Part shown: positions 16,831 through 25,032 of the stretch, piece by piece
Numbering within the stretch: position 1 is the first letter of the stretch
Layout: each line of letters begins with the position of its first letter
From: an uncultured Actinomycetes bacterium
GTDB lineage: Bacteria; Actinomycetota; Coriobacteriia; Coriobacteriales; Atopobiaceae
Assembly (NCBI GenBank): GCA_900313905.1
Contig: OMTG01000049.1
Coordinates: 1 to 35,524, forward strand
DNA: 35,524 bases
Reading direction: 5' to 3'
Made by a program: the position numbers and the translations under genes
Notes under the pieces: generated by a model
What the model saw: only the letters and a program-made list of their open reading frames with translations
What the model was told of the DNA's origin: nothing
Database searches by the model: none

Positions 16831-19305
16831 ATGGGTGTTGAGAACAGGAACGGCCAGCTCGTGCTGGCGCTTGATACGTCGACTGACATGCTGGCCTGTG
16901 CTGTGGCCCGCTGGACAGAAGGCCCGGTGCCCCAGGTCGAGGTCCTCTCTTCGAAGGACCATCTCTGCAGGCGGCAGGCAAATGTCGAGCTTGCGCAGAG
17001 CTGCCTCGATGCGCTCTCCGAGGTCGGGGCAACGATGGAGGATGTCTGCGCCATCATCGTCGGCCGCGGCCCCGGCTCCTTCACGGGAGTCCGCATCGGC
17101 ATCGCCTGCGCCAAGGGCCTCTCGTGCGGCCTGGGGATCCCGCTCTGGGGCGCCTCGACCCTGGATGCGACGGCCTGGACCGCCTGGCATGCGGGCGTGC
17201 GCGGAGTGCTCGGCGTCGTGAATGACGCGATGCGCCACGAGGTGTATCCGGGCATCTACCAGCTGGATGAGGCAGGGGCACACCGCACCTTCCCGTCCGA
17301 GACGGTCGTGAAGGCGCAGGATGCGGTCGATCACTGGGCTGCCATGCCCGAGGAGGAGCGCAGCCAGCTCACGCTTTCCGGCAATGGCCTCAAGAAGTAC
17401 CGTGCCCTCTTCGAGAAGGCGGGGTTCATGCAGTTTGCGGACGAGGACCTCTGGTTCCCGACCGGAGAGGGACTCCTCTCTGCAGCGGCTGCCGAAGGGA
17501 CGCGCCGTGGCTCGGGCGATCCTGCCCTCGTGCTGCCGCTCTACACCAGGCTCTCCGATGCAGAGGAGAACGAGCGCAAGCGGCTTGGGCTCAAGCAGCC
17601 GGCCTCTGTCGACGTCACGGGCGTGGATGACATGCTCGGAAGCCTCCATACACAGCTTCGGCCGATGACAGTAAACGACGTGGACAGCGTGGCGGAGCTC
17701 GAGGCTACGCTCTTCGCTGACGCATCGCATACCCCCTGGAGCAGGAACGCCTTCTTCGAGGAGGTCTCCCAGCCTGGCAGGAGCTGGTGGGTGGCCCATG
17801 ACCAGGAGAAGATCATCGGCTATGCCGGCGGCATCCTGGCGGGCACGGACTTCGAGATCGAGGATGTGGCGGTCGTGCCCGAGCGCAGGCGCGAGGGGAT
17901 TGCATCGAGGCTTGTCGCCCGCATCGTCTACGACGGCGAGATGCTCGGCGCCCAGAGCGCATCGCTCGAGGTCGAGGAGGGCAATGCTCCTGCCAAGGCT
18001 GCCTATGCGAAGCTTGGCTTCGAGGAGGCAGGAAGGCGTCCGGACTACTATGGGCCAGGACACGCGGCCTTGATCATGAAGGTGAAGCTGCCGCTCGCGG
18101 CCGACCCTGAAGGCATGGAGGCAAAGCCTGAGCCCTCTGCTTCGATCCGGCCCTGGCCACCTGTCGTGGTGGATCGCAGCCAGAAGACGAAAGATGCCCT
18201 TGCCGCAGCCCAGCCGCTCATCCTTTCCATTGAATCCTCCTGCGACGAGACGGCCATGGCCGTGATCGACGGGGAAGGGCAGATCATCTCGAATGTCGTG
18301 GCCACTTCGGTCGATTTCCATGCCCGCTTCGGCGGCGTCGTGCCCGAGATCGCTTCGAGGAAGCATGTGGAGGCGCTGGTCGGCGTCTTCGAGGAGGCGC
18401 TTGCACGAGCAGGCGCGCACTACGGCTGCGATACGCTGACGCCTTCTGACCTTGCTGCCGTGGGCGTCACGTCAGGTCCCGGCCTGGTCGGAGCGCTTGT
18501 GGTGGGCGTCGCGTTTGCGAAGGGCCTCTGCGCCGCGACGGGCTTGCCCATCATTCCGGTCAACCATCTCGAGGGCCATCTCTTCGCGAACCTCTTCGAG
18601 ACGCCCGATCTGGAGCCGCCCTTCGTGGCAAGCCTCGTCTCCGGCGGCAACACGATGCTCGTGCACGTGAAGGCCTGGGGCGACTACGAGGTGCTCGGCC
18701 AGACCATCGACGATGCGGTGGGCGAGGCCTTCGACAAGGTCGCCAAGGCGCTGGGCCTGGGCTACCCTGGCGGCCCCATCATCAGTCGCCTTGCTGCCGA
18801 GGGCAATCCCCGCGCCATCCATTTCCCGCGCGCCATGATGCACTCGGGTGACTACTCCTTCAGCCTTTCAGGCCTCAAGACCTCGGTCATCACCTACATC
18901 GAGGGGGAGAACAAGGCGGGACGCTCGATCAACCTGCCCGACCTCGCAGCCTCCTTCGAGGCTGCCGTGATCGATGTCCAGGTCGCGAAGGCGAAGCGTG
19001 CCATCGAGGAGACGGGCGCCAACGACTTCTGCGTCGGTGGCGGCGTCGCCGCGAACCCGCAGCTGAGGGAGGCCTACAAGAAGACCTTCGGGCGTATGGG
19101 GGTGCGCGTCACGGTGCCGCCGCTTCGTGCCTGTGGCGACAATGGAGCGATGATCGCGCTTGTGGCGCTCAGGAGCTACAAGGCAGGATGCTTCGGCGAT
19201 CTTTCGCTCGATGCCCATCCGAACTCGAAGCTGGGCGACTGGAGCTCTCCGGAGCCTCCTACAGTCTGGCATGGGGAGCAGGCCTGGCTCATAGCCAAGA
19301 AATGA
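16831..19305 (+). CDS. tsaD: TsaB-RimI-TsaD triple fusion (t6A synthase subunits plus N-acetyltransferase)
   Basis: One 824-residue chain joins three proteins usually encoded apart. Residues ~9-240 are TsaB (LALDTSTDMLACAV, GRGPGSFTGVRIGIACAKGL). Residues ~276-418 are a GNAT acetyltransferase of the RimI type (LRPMTVNDVDSVAELE, then VVPERRREGIASRLV, LEVEEGNAPAKAAYAKLGF). Residues 463-824 are TsaD (LILSIESSCDETAMAV, GGVVPEIASRKH, VNHLEGHL with the metal ligands H579 and H583, and CVGGGVAANPQLREA). All three active parts look intact and no stop or frameshift divides them. A proline-rich linker of about 45 residues joins RimI to TsaD. TsaB and TsaD form a heterodimer in other bacteria, so fusion would fix their ratio. 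RimI acetylates ribosomal protein S18 elsewhere; its target here is not known. Confidence 0.95.
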   Translation: MGVENRNGQLVLALDTSTDMLACAVARWTEGPVPQVEVLSSKDHLCRRQANVELAQSCLDALSEVGATMEDVCAIIVGRGPGSFTGVRIGIACAKGLSCGLGIPLWGASTLDATAWTAWHAGVRGVLGVVNDAMRHEVYPGIYQLDEAGAHRTFPSETVVKAQDAVDHWAAMPEEERSQLTLSGNGLKKYRALFEKAGFMQFADEDLWFPTGEGLLSAAAAEGTRRGSGDPALVLPLYTRLSDAEENERKRLGLKQPASVDVTGVDDMLGSLHTQLRPMTVNDVDSVAELEATLFADASHTPWSRNAFFEEVSQPGRSWWVAHDQEKIIGYAGGILAGTDFEIEDVAVVPERRREGIASRLVARIVYDGEMLGAQSASLEVEEGNAPAKAAYAKLGFEEAGRRPDYYGPGHAALIMKVKLPLAADPEGMEAKPEPSASIRPWPPVVVDRSQKTKDALAAAQPLILSIESSCDETAMAVIDGEGQIISNVVATSVDFHARFGGVVPEIASRKHVEALVGVFEEALARAGAHYGCDTLTPSDLAAVGVTSGPGLVGALVVGVAFAKGLCAATGLPIIPVNHLEGHLFANLFETPDLEPPFVASLVSGGNTMLVHVKAWGDYEVLGQTIDDAVGEAFDKVAKALGLGYPGGPIISRLAAEGNPRAIHFPRAMMHSGDYSFSLSGLKTSVITYIEGENKAGRSINLPDLAASFEAAVIDVQVAKAKRAIEETGANDFCVGGGVAANPQLREAYKKTFGRMGVRVTVPPLRACGDNGAMIALVALRSYKAGCFGDLSLDAHPNSKLGDWSSPEPPTVWHGEQAWLIAKK

Positions 19306-19326
19306 GATCTTCTTTGACTGCATGTA

Positions 19327-19368
19327 GTGGAGGTGCCGCAGCTTGAATGGATGCTGCGGCACCTCCAT
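19327..19368 (+). terminator. strong hairpin after the tsaB-rimI-tsaD gene
   Basis: A 14-bp perfect stem (19329-19342 with 19353-19366) and a ten-base loop follow the stop by 23 bases. There is no T run, so it may act with Rho or as an RNA-end stabiliser. It separates the long operon from the TIR cassette. Confidence 0.65.
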
Positions 19369-19436
19369 CAGTTTGGAACATGGTCTGGCAATCGCTTGGA
19401 CGTTGCAGGAAGTGGCCTGTCCCTGCCTCAAGAACC

Positions 19437-19442
19437 TATAAT
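19437..19442 (+). promoter_or_regulatory. candidate -10 box (TATAAT) of the TIR cassette
   Basis: A perfect TATAAT lies 45 bases before the TIR gene start. No good -35 box is found at the right spacing (GGCCTG, 19414-19419), so the promoter may need an activator or may be weak. Confidence 0.45.
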
Positions 19443-19486
19443 GAATCCATTGCGCCGCGGACCTTGCCTGAAGGGAGGCGTGAGTG

Positions 19487-21034
19487 ATGGCCTATTTCGA
19501 GAATTTCATCAGCTACCGACATGCCACCATGATGGAACAGGCTAAAAAGCTGCATGACCGTCTGGCACTCTTGGGACATTCGGTGTTCTGGGATTTGGAG
19601 TCCCTGCACGCTGGGACATTCGATGATGCAATCGCAGCTGCCATAGACAGCTGCGAGAACTTCATTGCTCTCACGAACTATGCATCGCTTTCGGCCTGCT
19701 GCAGCGAGGGCGATTGGGTGCGGCAGGAGATATCCCGGGCACTCATGGCACGGAAGAACATCATCCTGTTGTTCGTGGGAGAGAGGATACGCTTTCCTGA
19801 ATCTCTGCCCGAAGAGCTGCTACCCCTCAAACGTTATAACGGCATGGAATTTTTCGATCCGGACAGCGACCGCGATATGGATGAGCTCGTATCCAGGTTC
19901 CTGTCTTCAAGCCACGTGCTCAGCAGGGCGGGGGATTTCGATGTGCATGAGGGGGTCCTGTCCTCCTATCGGGGACAGGCACCCATAGTCGAGATACCAG
20001 AGGGTGTGCGCTGCATCGGAAAAGGTGCCTTCATTGACAGGACGGATATCCAGGAAATCCATTTTCCTGAAGGCATCATCTCAATAGAAGATTCAGCATT
20101 CGAACGCTGCCGCGCCATTCAGACAATTGCTTTGCCGGCTTCTCTTGAGCGCATTGGGGATGCCGCCTTCCGTAGATGCACCGCCCTTCGATTCGTTTTG
20201 TTTGGCCAAGGGCTCAGATCGATTGGCGACCGGGCATTCGAGTTCTGCTCCGCTTTGGGGGCAGTCGAGCTCAAGGATAGACTCGATGAGTTCGCCCCCA
20301 CCTCTTTCAACAACTGCCCCAGCCTCAGGTCCATTGAGGTCAGCAGCGGAAACCGGTGGTTTTCATCTGCTGACGGGATTCTATACAGTCATGATAAGAC
20401 CGAGGTGGTTCGCTGCCCGGAGGGGAAGACGTCGGTCCAGCTTCCGGAGACCGTGAGTGTATTCGCAGACTATTCTTTCTATAAAAGCTCCATCAAGGAG
20501 ATTGATATACCGGGCGAGATCTCATCCATTGGGGCATCGGCATTCCGGCAGAGCAGGCTTCAGGCTGTGCGATACCATGGCGGCAATCCAAAGATTGGCT
20601 CTTTTGCTTTTGCAGATTGTTCGGCCCTGGAGCATAACCCCTTTGAAGACATGGGCCAGAAGATGGAGCATCACCTTGCCGCGCGCGATATAAAATCGGC
20701 GCTGGTCACCTTTGAATATGTAATGGTCACCACGACTTTTGAATCATCCGAGGATGCAGACAGCATGGTATCCCTGCTGCTCGAGAAGAAGCTCATTGTC
20801 GCAGGGCAGATCAAGCCGATACGCTCGGTATACATGTGGAACGACGAGGTCTGCAACGAGCCTGAGGTTGAGCTCTTGTGCATCACGGAAGGATGTCTCT
20901 ATGGGGAGGTCGAGAACTTCATCGTGAAGAACCATCCCTATGAGGTGCCGCAGGTAATCTGTGTGCCCATCATCAATACCACAAGCGACTATGGTAACTG
21001 GATTACGGACTATGTGATGAAGAGGGATGACTGA
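19487..21034 (+). CDS. TIR domain - BspA-type LRR - CutA1-like domain fusion protein
   Basis: A 515-residue protein with no signal peptide or membrane helix. Residues 1-~145 are a TIR domain: NFISYRHATMMEQ, then GHSVFWDLESLHAGTFDDAI, ENFIALTNYAS, and GDWVRQEISRAL, where W77 and E81 stand at the position of the Trp-x3-Glu motif holding the catalytic glutamate of TIR NADases. Residues ~165-385 are eight or nine BspA/LRR_5 repeats of ~23 residues with the pattern IPEGVxxIGxxAFxxC, and one spacer of the type NRWFSSADGILYSHDKT. Residues 411-512 match CutA1 (VMVTTTFESSEDADSMVSLL, then KNHPYEVPQVICVPI). I recognise each domain but no described protein with this order. CutA forms trimers, so the tail could cluster the TIR heads. 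ATG 19487 follows AGGGAGG. GC is lower than in neighbours, mainly in the LRR part. Confidence 0.85.
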   Translation: MAYFENFISYRHATMMEQAKKLHDRLALLGHSVFWDLESLHAGTFDDAIAAAIDSCENFIALTNYASLSACCSEGDWVRQEISRALMARKNIILLFVGERIRFPESLPEELLPLKRYNGMEFFDPDSDRDMDELVSRFLSSSHVLSRAGDFDVHEGVLSSYRGQAPIVEIPEGVRCIGKGAFIDRTDIQEIHFPEGIISIEDSAFERCRAIQTIALPASLERIGDAAFRRCTALRFVLFGQGLRSIGDRAFEFCSALGAVELKDRLDEFAPTSFNNCPSLRSIEVSSGNRWFSSADGILYSHDKTEVVRCPEGKTSVQLPETVSVFADYSFYKSSIKEIDIPGEISSIGASAFRQSRLQAVRYHGGNPKIGSFAFADCSALEHNPFEDMGQKMEHHLAARDIKSALVTFEYVMVTTTFESSEDADSMVSLLLEKKLIVAGQIKPIRSVYMWNDEVCNEPEVELLCITEGCLYGEVENFIVKNHPYEVPQVICVPIINTTSDYGNWITDYVMKRDD

Positions 21035-21035
21035 C

Positions 21036-21347
21036 ATGGGATACTGCATCATCATGACAACATTCGCATCCGCCGAACAGGCGGAGCCCATCGTGAGCGC
21101 TCTGCTGGAGCGCAGGCTTGCGGCATGCATCCAGCGGATAGCGATTTCGAGCAGCTATGTATGGGAGGGAAAAGTGCAGAACGACCCTGAGCTGCTTATT
21201 TTGATCAAGACAAGAGACGAGCTGTTCAGGGAGGTAAAGGAGACCATCGAGAAGCTGCATCCCTATGACACACCTGAGGTCGTGAAGGTTCCCATAGATG
21301 CAGGGAGTGCAAGCTATCTTGCCTGGATTGATGAGGTGACTGGATGA
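21036..21347 (+). CDS. cutA: CutA1 family protein (PII-like fold)
   Basis: A 103-residue stand-alone CutA. It shows CIIMTTFASAEQAEPIVSAL, LLERRLAACIQR, SSYVWEGKVQNDPELLILIK and LHPYDTPEVVKVPI, the complete family pattern. CutA proteins are very stable homotrimers of PII-like fold; they have been linked to divalent cations but their real ligand is uncertain. ATG 21036 sits one base after the stop of the TIR fusion, with GAGGG nine bases upstream; ATG 21027 in the same frame would overlap by eight bases. Because the preceding protein ends in the same fold, mixed trimers are conceivable. Sampled GC is as high as in the housekeeping genes. Confidence 0.92.
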   Translation: MGYCIIMTTFASAEQAEPIVSALLERRLAACIQRIAISSSYVWEGKVQNDPELLILIKTRDELFREVKETIEKLHPYDTPEVVKVPIDAGSASYLAWIDEVTG

Positions 21348-21676
21348 GCGGAAGGACTTTCAAGGTCGTGACCTTCGTTCCACCTGAGCATCTGGATGCG
21401 CTTGCGGATGCGCTTCGCAAGATCAGGATCAACCGGTTGGGGAACTATCAGAATTGCATGTCATGGACGCAGGTGACCTCGAGCTGGGACTCGCTCGGGG
21501 AGGCTCATCCGTTCCTCGGCACGCCAGGAAAGCGGAGCATCGAGAGCGAATGCCGACTTGAGTTCCAATGCGATGAAAGCAGGCTTGGCGAGGCGGTTGC
21601 GACGATACGCGAGCGGCATCCCTACGAGGAGCCGGAGATAGACATCTATCCGCTCCTAGACCCAGATGCGCTCTAG
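21344..21676 (+). CDS. YqfO / NIF3 C-terminal-type PII-like domain protein
   Basis: A 110-residue protein that corresponds to the PII/CutA-like domain inserted in NIF3/YqfO proteins, here free-standing. Diagnostic parts are VTFVPPEHLDALADALRKI, RLGNYQNCMSWT, AHPFLGTPGKRS and RERHPYEEPEIDIYPL. It overlaps the stop of cutA by four bases (ATGA), which implies translational coupling. Ligand and partner are unknown. It makes a third member of the same fold superfamily in a row after the CutA tail of the TIR fusion and CutA itself, pointing to one shared sensing or assembly task. Confidence 0.85.
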   Translation: MSGRTFKVVTFVPPEHLDALADALRKIRINRLGNYQNCMSWTQVTSSWDSLGEAHPFLGTPGKRSIESECRLEFQCDESRLGEAVATIRERHPYEEPEIDIYPLLDPDAL

Positions 21677-21704
21677 GCTGACTGCGCTGCTGGATAGTTC
21701 GCAG

Positions 21705-21752
21705 AAGGGCGCCGCAGCATGGACAGATACCGCGGCACCCTCTCTTTCTGCT
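21705..21752 (+). terminator. terminator closing the TIR-CutA cassette
   Basis: GGGCGCCGC (21707-21715) pairs with GCGGCACCC (21732-21740) with one mismatch, extended by A-T, and is followed by a T/C-rich stretch (TCTCTTTCT). It lies 30 bases after the last cassette gene. Confidence 0.7.
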
Positions 21753-21966
21753 GGCAGGAGGCCCCATAATTCCTGAAAGGGAATTACAAGGTTGTTTCCC
21801 GATGGCAGGAAGTCGTGGCGCGGATGGCCAAGGTTGCTATGCTATCGGCCTAGTACCCGTAACTTTCTCGCATCAGGTTGCAAGGGGGAGGGGAATGGGT
21901 CCCCTCCGGTTGCGCGTACAGAAGGGAACTAGCGCATCTTTAGACAGGGAAAGAGGATTTACCGAT
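21753..21966 (+). other. leader region before the amino acid ABC transporter
   Basis: About 210 bases without a gene. It holds a small inverted repeat, TAATTCC and GGAATTA (21767-21773 and 21780-21786, six-base loop). No promoter with both boxes at good spacing could be found. No riboswitch was recognised. Confidence 0.4.
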
Positions 21967-22866
21967 ATGTCCAATGAGAATCTGACCCGCCGCAATTTCC
22001 TGAAGGCTTCAGGCCTGGGCGTCCTGAGCGTCGGCGGCATGAGCTTTCTGACAGCCTGCGGTCCTTCCACCGCAACCACGAGCGATACCAGCTCCGATTC
22101 GAGCTCGAGCACCGATTCGTCCTTCGGCGACAACGGCACGATGCGTGTCGGCATGGAGGTCGCCTACCCTCCGTTCAACTGGCAGGTGTCTGAGGCCACG
22201 GACAACACGATCCCTGTCGAGGGCCAGGATGGCGCCTATGCAGACGGCTACGACATCTACTTCGCGAAGCTCATCGGCGACAAGCTCGGCCTCGAGCCGG
22301 TCGCTGTGAAGATGGAGTTCTCCGGCCTCGTCGAGGCCCTGAAGAATGGCCAAATCGACCTCATCTGCGCCGGCATGACGGCAACGGATGAGCGCCGCCA
22401 GTCCATCGACTTCTCCGATGCCTACTGGACCGGCCACTACGGCCTGCTCGTGAAGAAGGACTCTTCCTACGCCAATGCGACGAGCCTCTCCGACTTCGCC
22501 GGCGCAGCCGTCCTGGGCCAGCGCGACACCCTTCTGGACGATGTCATCGACGAGATCGACGGCGTGAACCACCTGACGCCGGTCGACTCCGTCCCTGCCC
22601 AGCTCTCCAACCTGAACCAGGGCACCTGCGACGCCATCACCTTCGACGTCGAGAACGAGAAGGGCCTGCTCGCCGCCAACCCGGACCTCGTTGCTGTCGA
22701 GATCAACGGCTCCAAGATCCTCTTCAAGGAGGATGCGCCGATCAACGCCGGCATCGCGAAGGGCAAGGATGACACCTTGGCCACGATCAACGAGGTGATT
22801 GACGGCGTCTCCCAGGATGAGCGCCAGCAGGTCTGGGACGATGTCCAGGCACGCCTCCCGGAGTAG
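21967..22866 (+). CDS. polar amino acid ABC transporter, substrate-binding lipoprotein
   Basis: A 299-residue binding protein of the family 3 (glutamine/cystine/basic amino acid) type, anchored outside the membrane. The N-terminus combines a twin-arginine motif (LTRRNFLKASG) with a lipobox LTAC, so it is probably Tat-exported and lipid-modified on C31. A Ser/Thr-rich linker (about 32-55) precedes the binding domain, which begins MRVGMEVAYPPFNWQ and has GYDIYFAKLIGDKLGL, SGLVEALKNGQIDLICAGMT and RRQSIDFSDAYW. ATG 21967 is chosen because it starts directly at the signal peptide; the longer frame from 21802 has no such feature. Permease and ATPase genes follow. Confidence 0.93.
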   Translation: MSNENLTRRNFLKASGLGVLSVGGMSFLTACGPSTATTSDTSSDSSSSTDSSFGDNGTMRVGMEVAYPPFNWQVSEATDNTIPVEGQDGAYADGYDIYFAKLIGDKLGLEPVAVKMEFSGLVEALKNGQIDLICAGMTATDERRQSIDFSDAYWTGHYGLLVKKDSSYANATSLSDFAGAAVLGQRDTLLDDVIDEIDGVNHLTPVDSVPAQLSNLNQGTCDAITFDVENEKGLLAANPDLVAVEINGSKILFKEDAPINAGIAKGKDDTLATINEVIDGVSQDERQQVWDDVQARLPE

Positions 22867-22890
22867 ACCAAGGTTTTAAGATGCACAAAG

Positions 22891-22932
22891 GCAGGCATCC
22901 TCTGCAGCAGAACCTGTGGAGGATGCCTTTCC
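22891..22932 (+). terminator. hairpin between the binding-protein and permease genes
   Basis: AGGCATCCTC (22893-22902) pairs perfectly with GAGGATGCCT (22919-22928), followed by a short T run. Inside an operon this would give more binding protein than permease, as is common for ABC importers. Confidence 0.65.
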
Positions 22933-22948
22933 GGTAAGGAGTAATGTT

Positions 22949-24142
22949 ATGGCCGCACACAGCGGATTCGCGCACTTCGTGAAGGAGGACCATCGCTACG
23001 TCTTCCTCGGCACGAGCGCCATCGCTGTCGTGGGTCTGTGGCTGGCAAACCAGCCGCATTCCCCGTCAAGCTTCCTGCTTCACGCCTACGGGGTGGAGTT
23101 CGTGCTCTACTACCTCCTCGTCGCCTGGCTCATCGTCTCTGCCGTGGCGCTCGTGAACAAGCTTGCGAAATGGAAGGGCGATGCCTATGTGACGACCTCG
23201 CCCTTCACGAAGCCGAAGGCCCGGAAGGTGGAGCGCATCGGCTCCTATGTGGTCTGGGCGATCACCTGCGTCCTGATTGTGGACCGTGGCATCATGGGCC
23301 TCTACGACCTCGTCGTGGGCGCCATCTCGCAGGACTCGAACCCGACCGACTTCCTCGCCTCGATGATCTACATGCTCTACAAGATGGGCTACACCTTCAT
23401 CCAGGGCATTATCAACACGATCGTGATCGCTGTCGTGGGCACGGTCGTCGCCTTCTTCCTGGCGCTCGTCCTCGTCTTTTTGCGCCTCTTGGAGATCGAC
23501 CGCTCGGACAATGACTTCGTTCGCTTCCTCAAGGTCGTGGGTGTCGGTTTCGCGAAGGTCTATTCGGCCATCATGCGTGGCACGCCGATGATGATCCAGG
23601 GCCTCATCATCTACTATGCTGGCACTGGCCTCCTGACGGCCAGGGGCATGACGCCGACGCAGATCCTCGGCGTCTGGTCGCCCTTCAATGCCGGTCTTGT
23701 CACGGTGTCTTTGAACTCCACCGCCTACATGATGGAGGTGCTGCGCTCCGGCATCCTGGCCGTGGATCCCGGCCAGACCGAGGCGGCGCGCTCGCTCGGC
23801 ATGTCCCAGTGGCAGGCCATGCGCAAGGTCGTCTTCCCGCAGGGCATCAAGAACGCGATCCCTGCCCTCTCGAACGAGCTTGTCATCAACATCAAGGACT
23901 CCTCGGTCCTCATGGCGATCGGCGTCCTCGAGCTGACCTTCGCGGTCCGCACCATCGCCGGCGTCTACTTCAAGCAGATGGAGCCCTATGTGGCTGCCGC
24001 TGTGGTCTACCTGATCCTCACCATGATCGCGACGAAGCTGCTGAACAAGTTCGGCCAGCACTTCGATGCGAAGGGCGAGCAGGTCGTCCTCGGCACGTCT
24101 GATGTGCCGGTGGCACAGCCGAAAGGAGGCGAGGGAGAGTGA
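22949..24142 (+). CDS. polar amino acid ABC transporter, permease with extra N-terminal membrane region
   Basis: A 397-residue membrane protein. The C-terminal ~250 residues are the usual His/Glu/Gln-type permease: [36 protein letters not shown] and the ATPase-docking EAA segment [20 protein letters not shown] (279-298 region). The first ~145 residues are additional and contain about three membrane helices (near 17-34, 46-69 and 98-125) separated by a basic cytosolic loop. Typical permeases of this family are about 220 residues. ATG 22949 follows TAAGGAG. The stop overlaps the ATPase start by four bases (GTGA). Confidence 0.92.
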   Translation: MAAHSGFAHFVKEDHRYVFLGTSAIAVVGLWLANQPHSPSSFLLHAYGVEFVLYYLLVAWLIVSAVALVNKLAKWKGDAYVTTSPFTKPKARKVERIGSYVVWAITCVLIVDRGIMGLYDLVVGAISQDSNPTDFLASMIYMLYKMGYTFIQGIINTIVIAVVGTVVAFFLALVLVFLRLLEIDRSDNDFVRFLKVVGVGFAKVYSAIMRGTPMMIQGLIIYYAGTGLLTARGMTPTQILGVWSPFNAGLVTVSLNSTAYMMEVLRSGILAVDPGQTEAARSLGMSQWQAMRKVVFPQGIKNAIPALSNELVINIKDSSVLMAIGVLELTFAVRTIAGVYFKQMEPYVAAAVVYLILTMIATKLLNKFGQHFDAKGEQVVLGTSDVPVAQPKGGEGE

Positions 24143-24885
24143 GCGATCAGGACGCAGTCGTGCGCGTCGAGGGGCTCAGGAAGAGCTTCGGCGAGCATGA
24201 GGTGCTCAAAGGCATCGATTTCGACGTGATGCCCGGCGAGGTCGTCACGATCATCGGCGCCTCCGGATCCGGCAAGTCGACGCTTCTGCGCTGCATCAAC
24301 CTGCTCGAGACCCCAGACGAGGGACATGTATGGTTCCACGGCGAGGATCTGACAGCAGAGCATGTGAACGTGAATCGCCTGCGCGAGAAGATCGGCATGG
24401 TGTTCCAGGGCTTCAACCTCTTCAACAACCTCAACGTGCTTGACAACTGCACGCTTGCCCCGGTGACCCTGAAGAAGGCCACGAAGGCAGAGGCCGAGAA
24501 GGAAGCCATGAAGAACCTCGAGGCGGTCGGACTTGCGGAGTTCGCGAAGGCGCCCGTCGTTTCGCTCTCCGGCGGACAGAAGCAGCGTGTGGCAATCGCA
24601 CGCGCCCTCTGCATGAAGCCGGACCTCATGCTCTTCGACGAGCCGACCTCTGCCCTCGACCCCGAAATCGTCGGCGAGGTCCTCAACGTCATGCGCGACC
24701 TTGCGAAGGAGGGCATGACCATGGTGGTCGTGACCCACGAGATGGACTTCGCCAAGAACGTCTCCGACAAGGTCGTCTTCATGGACCAGGGCGTCATCGC
24801 CGAGTCGGGAGATCCGGAGAAGATCTTCTCGCATCCGGAGAAGCAGCGCACCCGCGAGTTCCTCGCACGCTATCTCTCCGAGTAG
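24139..24885 (+). CDS. polar amino acid ABC transporter, ATP-binding protein
   Basis: A 248-residue GlnQ-type ATPase that powers the importer from the cytosolic face. Walker A is GASGSGKST, the Q-loop is in MVFQGFNLF, the signature is [15 protein letters not shown], Walker B is [14 protein letters not shown] and the switch His is in VVTHEMDFA. It starts with GTG overlapping the permease stop by four bases, so translation is coupled. A terminator follows. The exact amino acid carried cannot be told. Confidence 0.95.
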   Translation: MSDQDAVVRVEGLRKSFGEHEVLKGIDFDVMPGEVVTIIGASGSGKSTLLRCINLLETPDEGHVWFHGEDLTAEHVNVNRLREKIGMVFQGFNLFNNLNVLDNCTLAPVTLKKATKAEAEKEAMKNLEAVGLAEFAKAPVVSLSGGQKQRVAIARALCMKPDLMLFDEPTSALDPEIVGEVLNVMRDLAKEGMTMVVVTHEMDFAKNVSDKVVFMDQGVIAESGDPEKIFSHPEKQRTREFLARYLSE

Positions 24886-24906
24886 GGGAGCGGAAAAGCT
24901 TGATGG

Positions 24907-24934
24907 AAAGGCAGCCTCTGGGCTGCCTTTTCTG
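24907..24934 (+). terminator. Rho-independent terminator of the ABC transporter operon
   Basis: A 10-bp stem (24907-24916 with 24921-24930), a TCTG loop and a T-rich tail, 21 bases after the ATPase stop. Confidence 0.9.
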
Positions 24935-25032
24935 TATCCCCTCCTGACGCTTGCCCATAAGTGGGGGCGCTCTGGGAGGTGTGTAAGCAATCTCATGCTA
25001 GGATGCTAAGCATCCAAGAGGAAGGACCCATC

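Noticed and set aside
16102-18420. A 772-codon minus-strand frame opposite tsaE and the tsaB-rimI-tsaD fusion
   Set aside because: Covers four functional domains read on the other strand and has no recognisable fold or start signal.
19306-21752. A mobile element carrying the TIR cassette
   Set aside because: No transposase, integrase, tRNA attachment site or flanking direct repeat was seen; only the lower GC of the LRR part hints at transfer.
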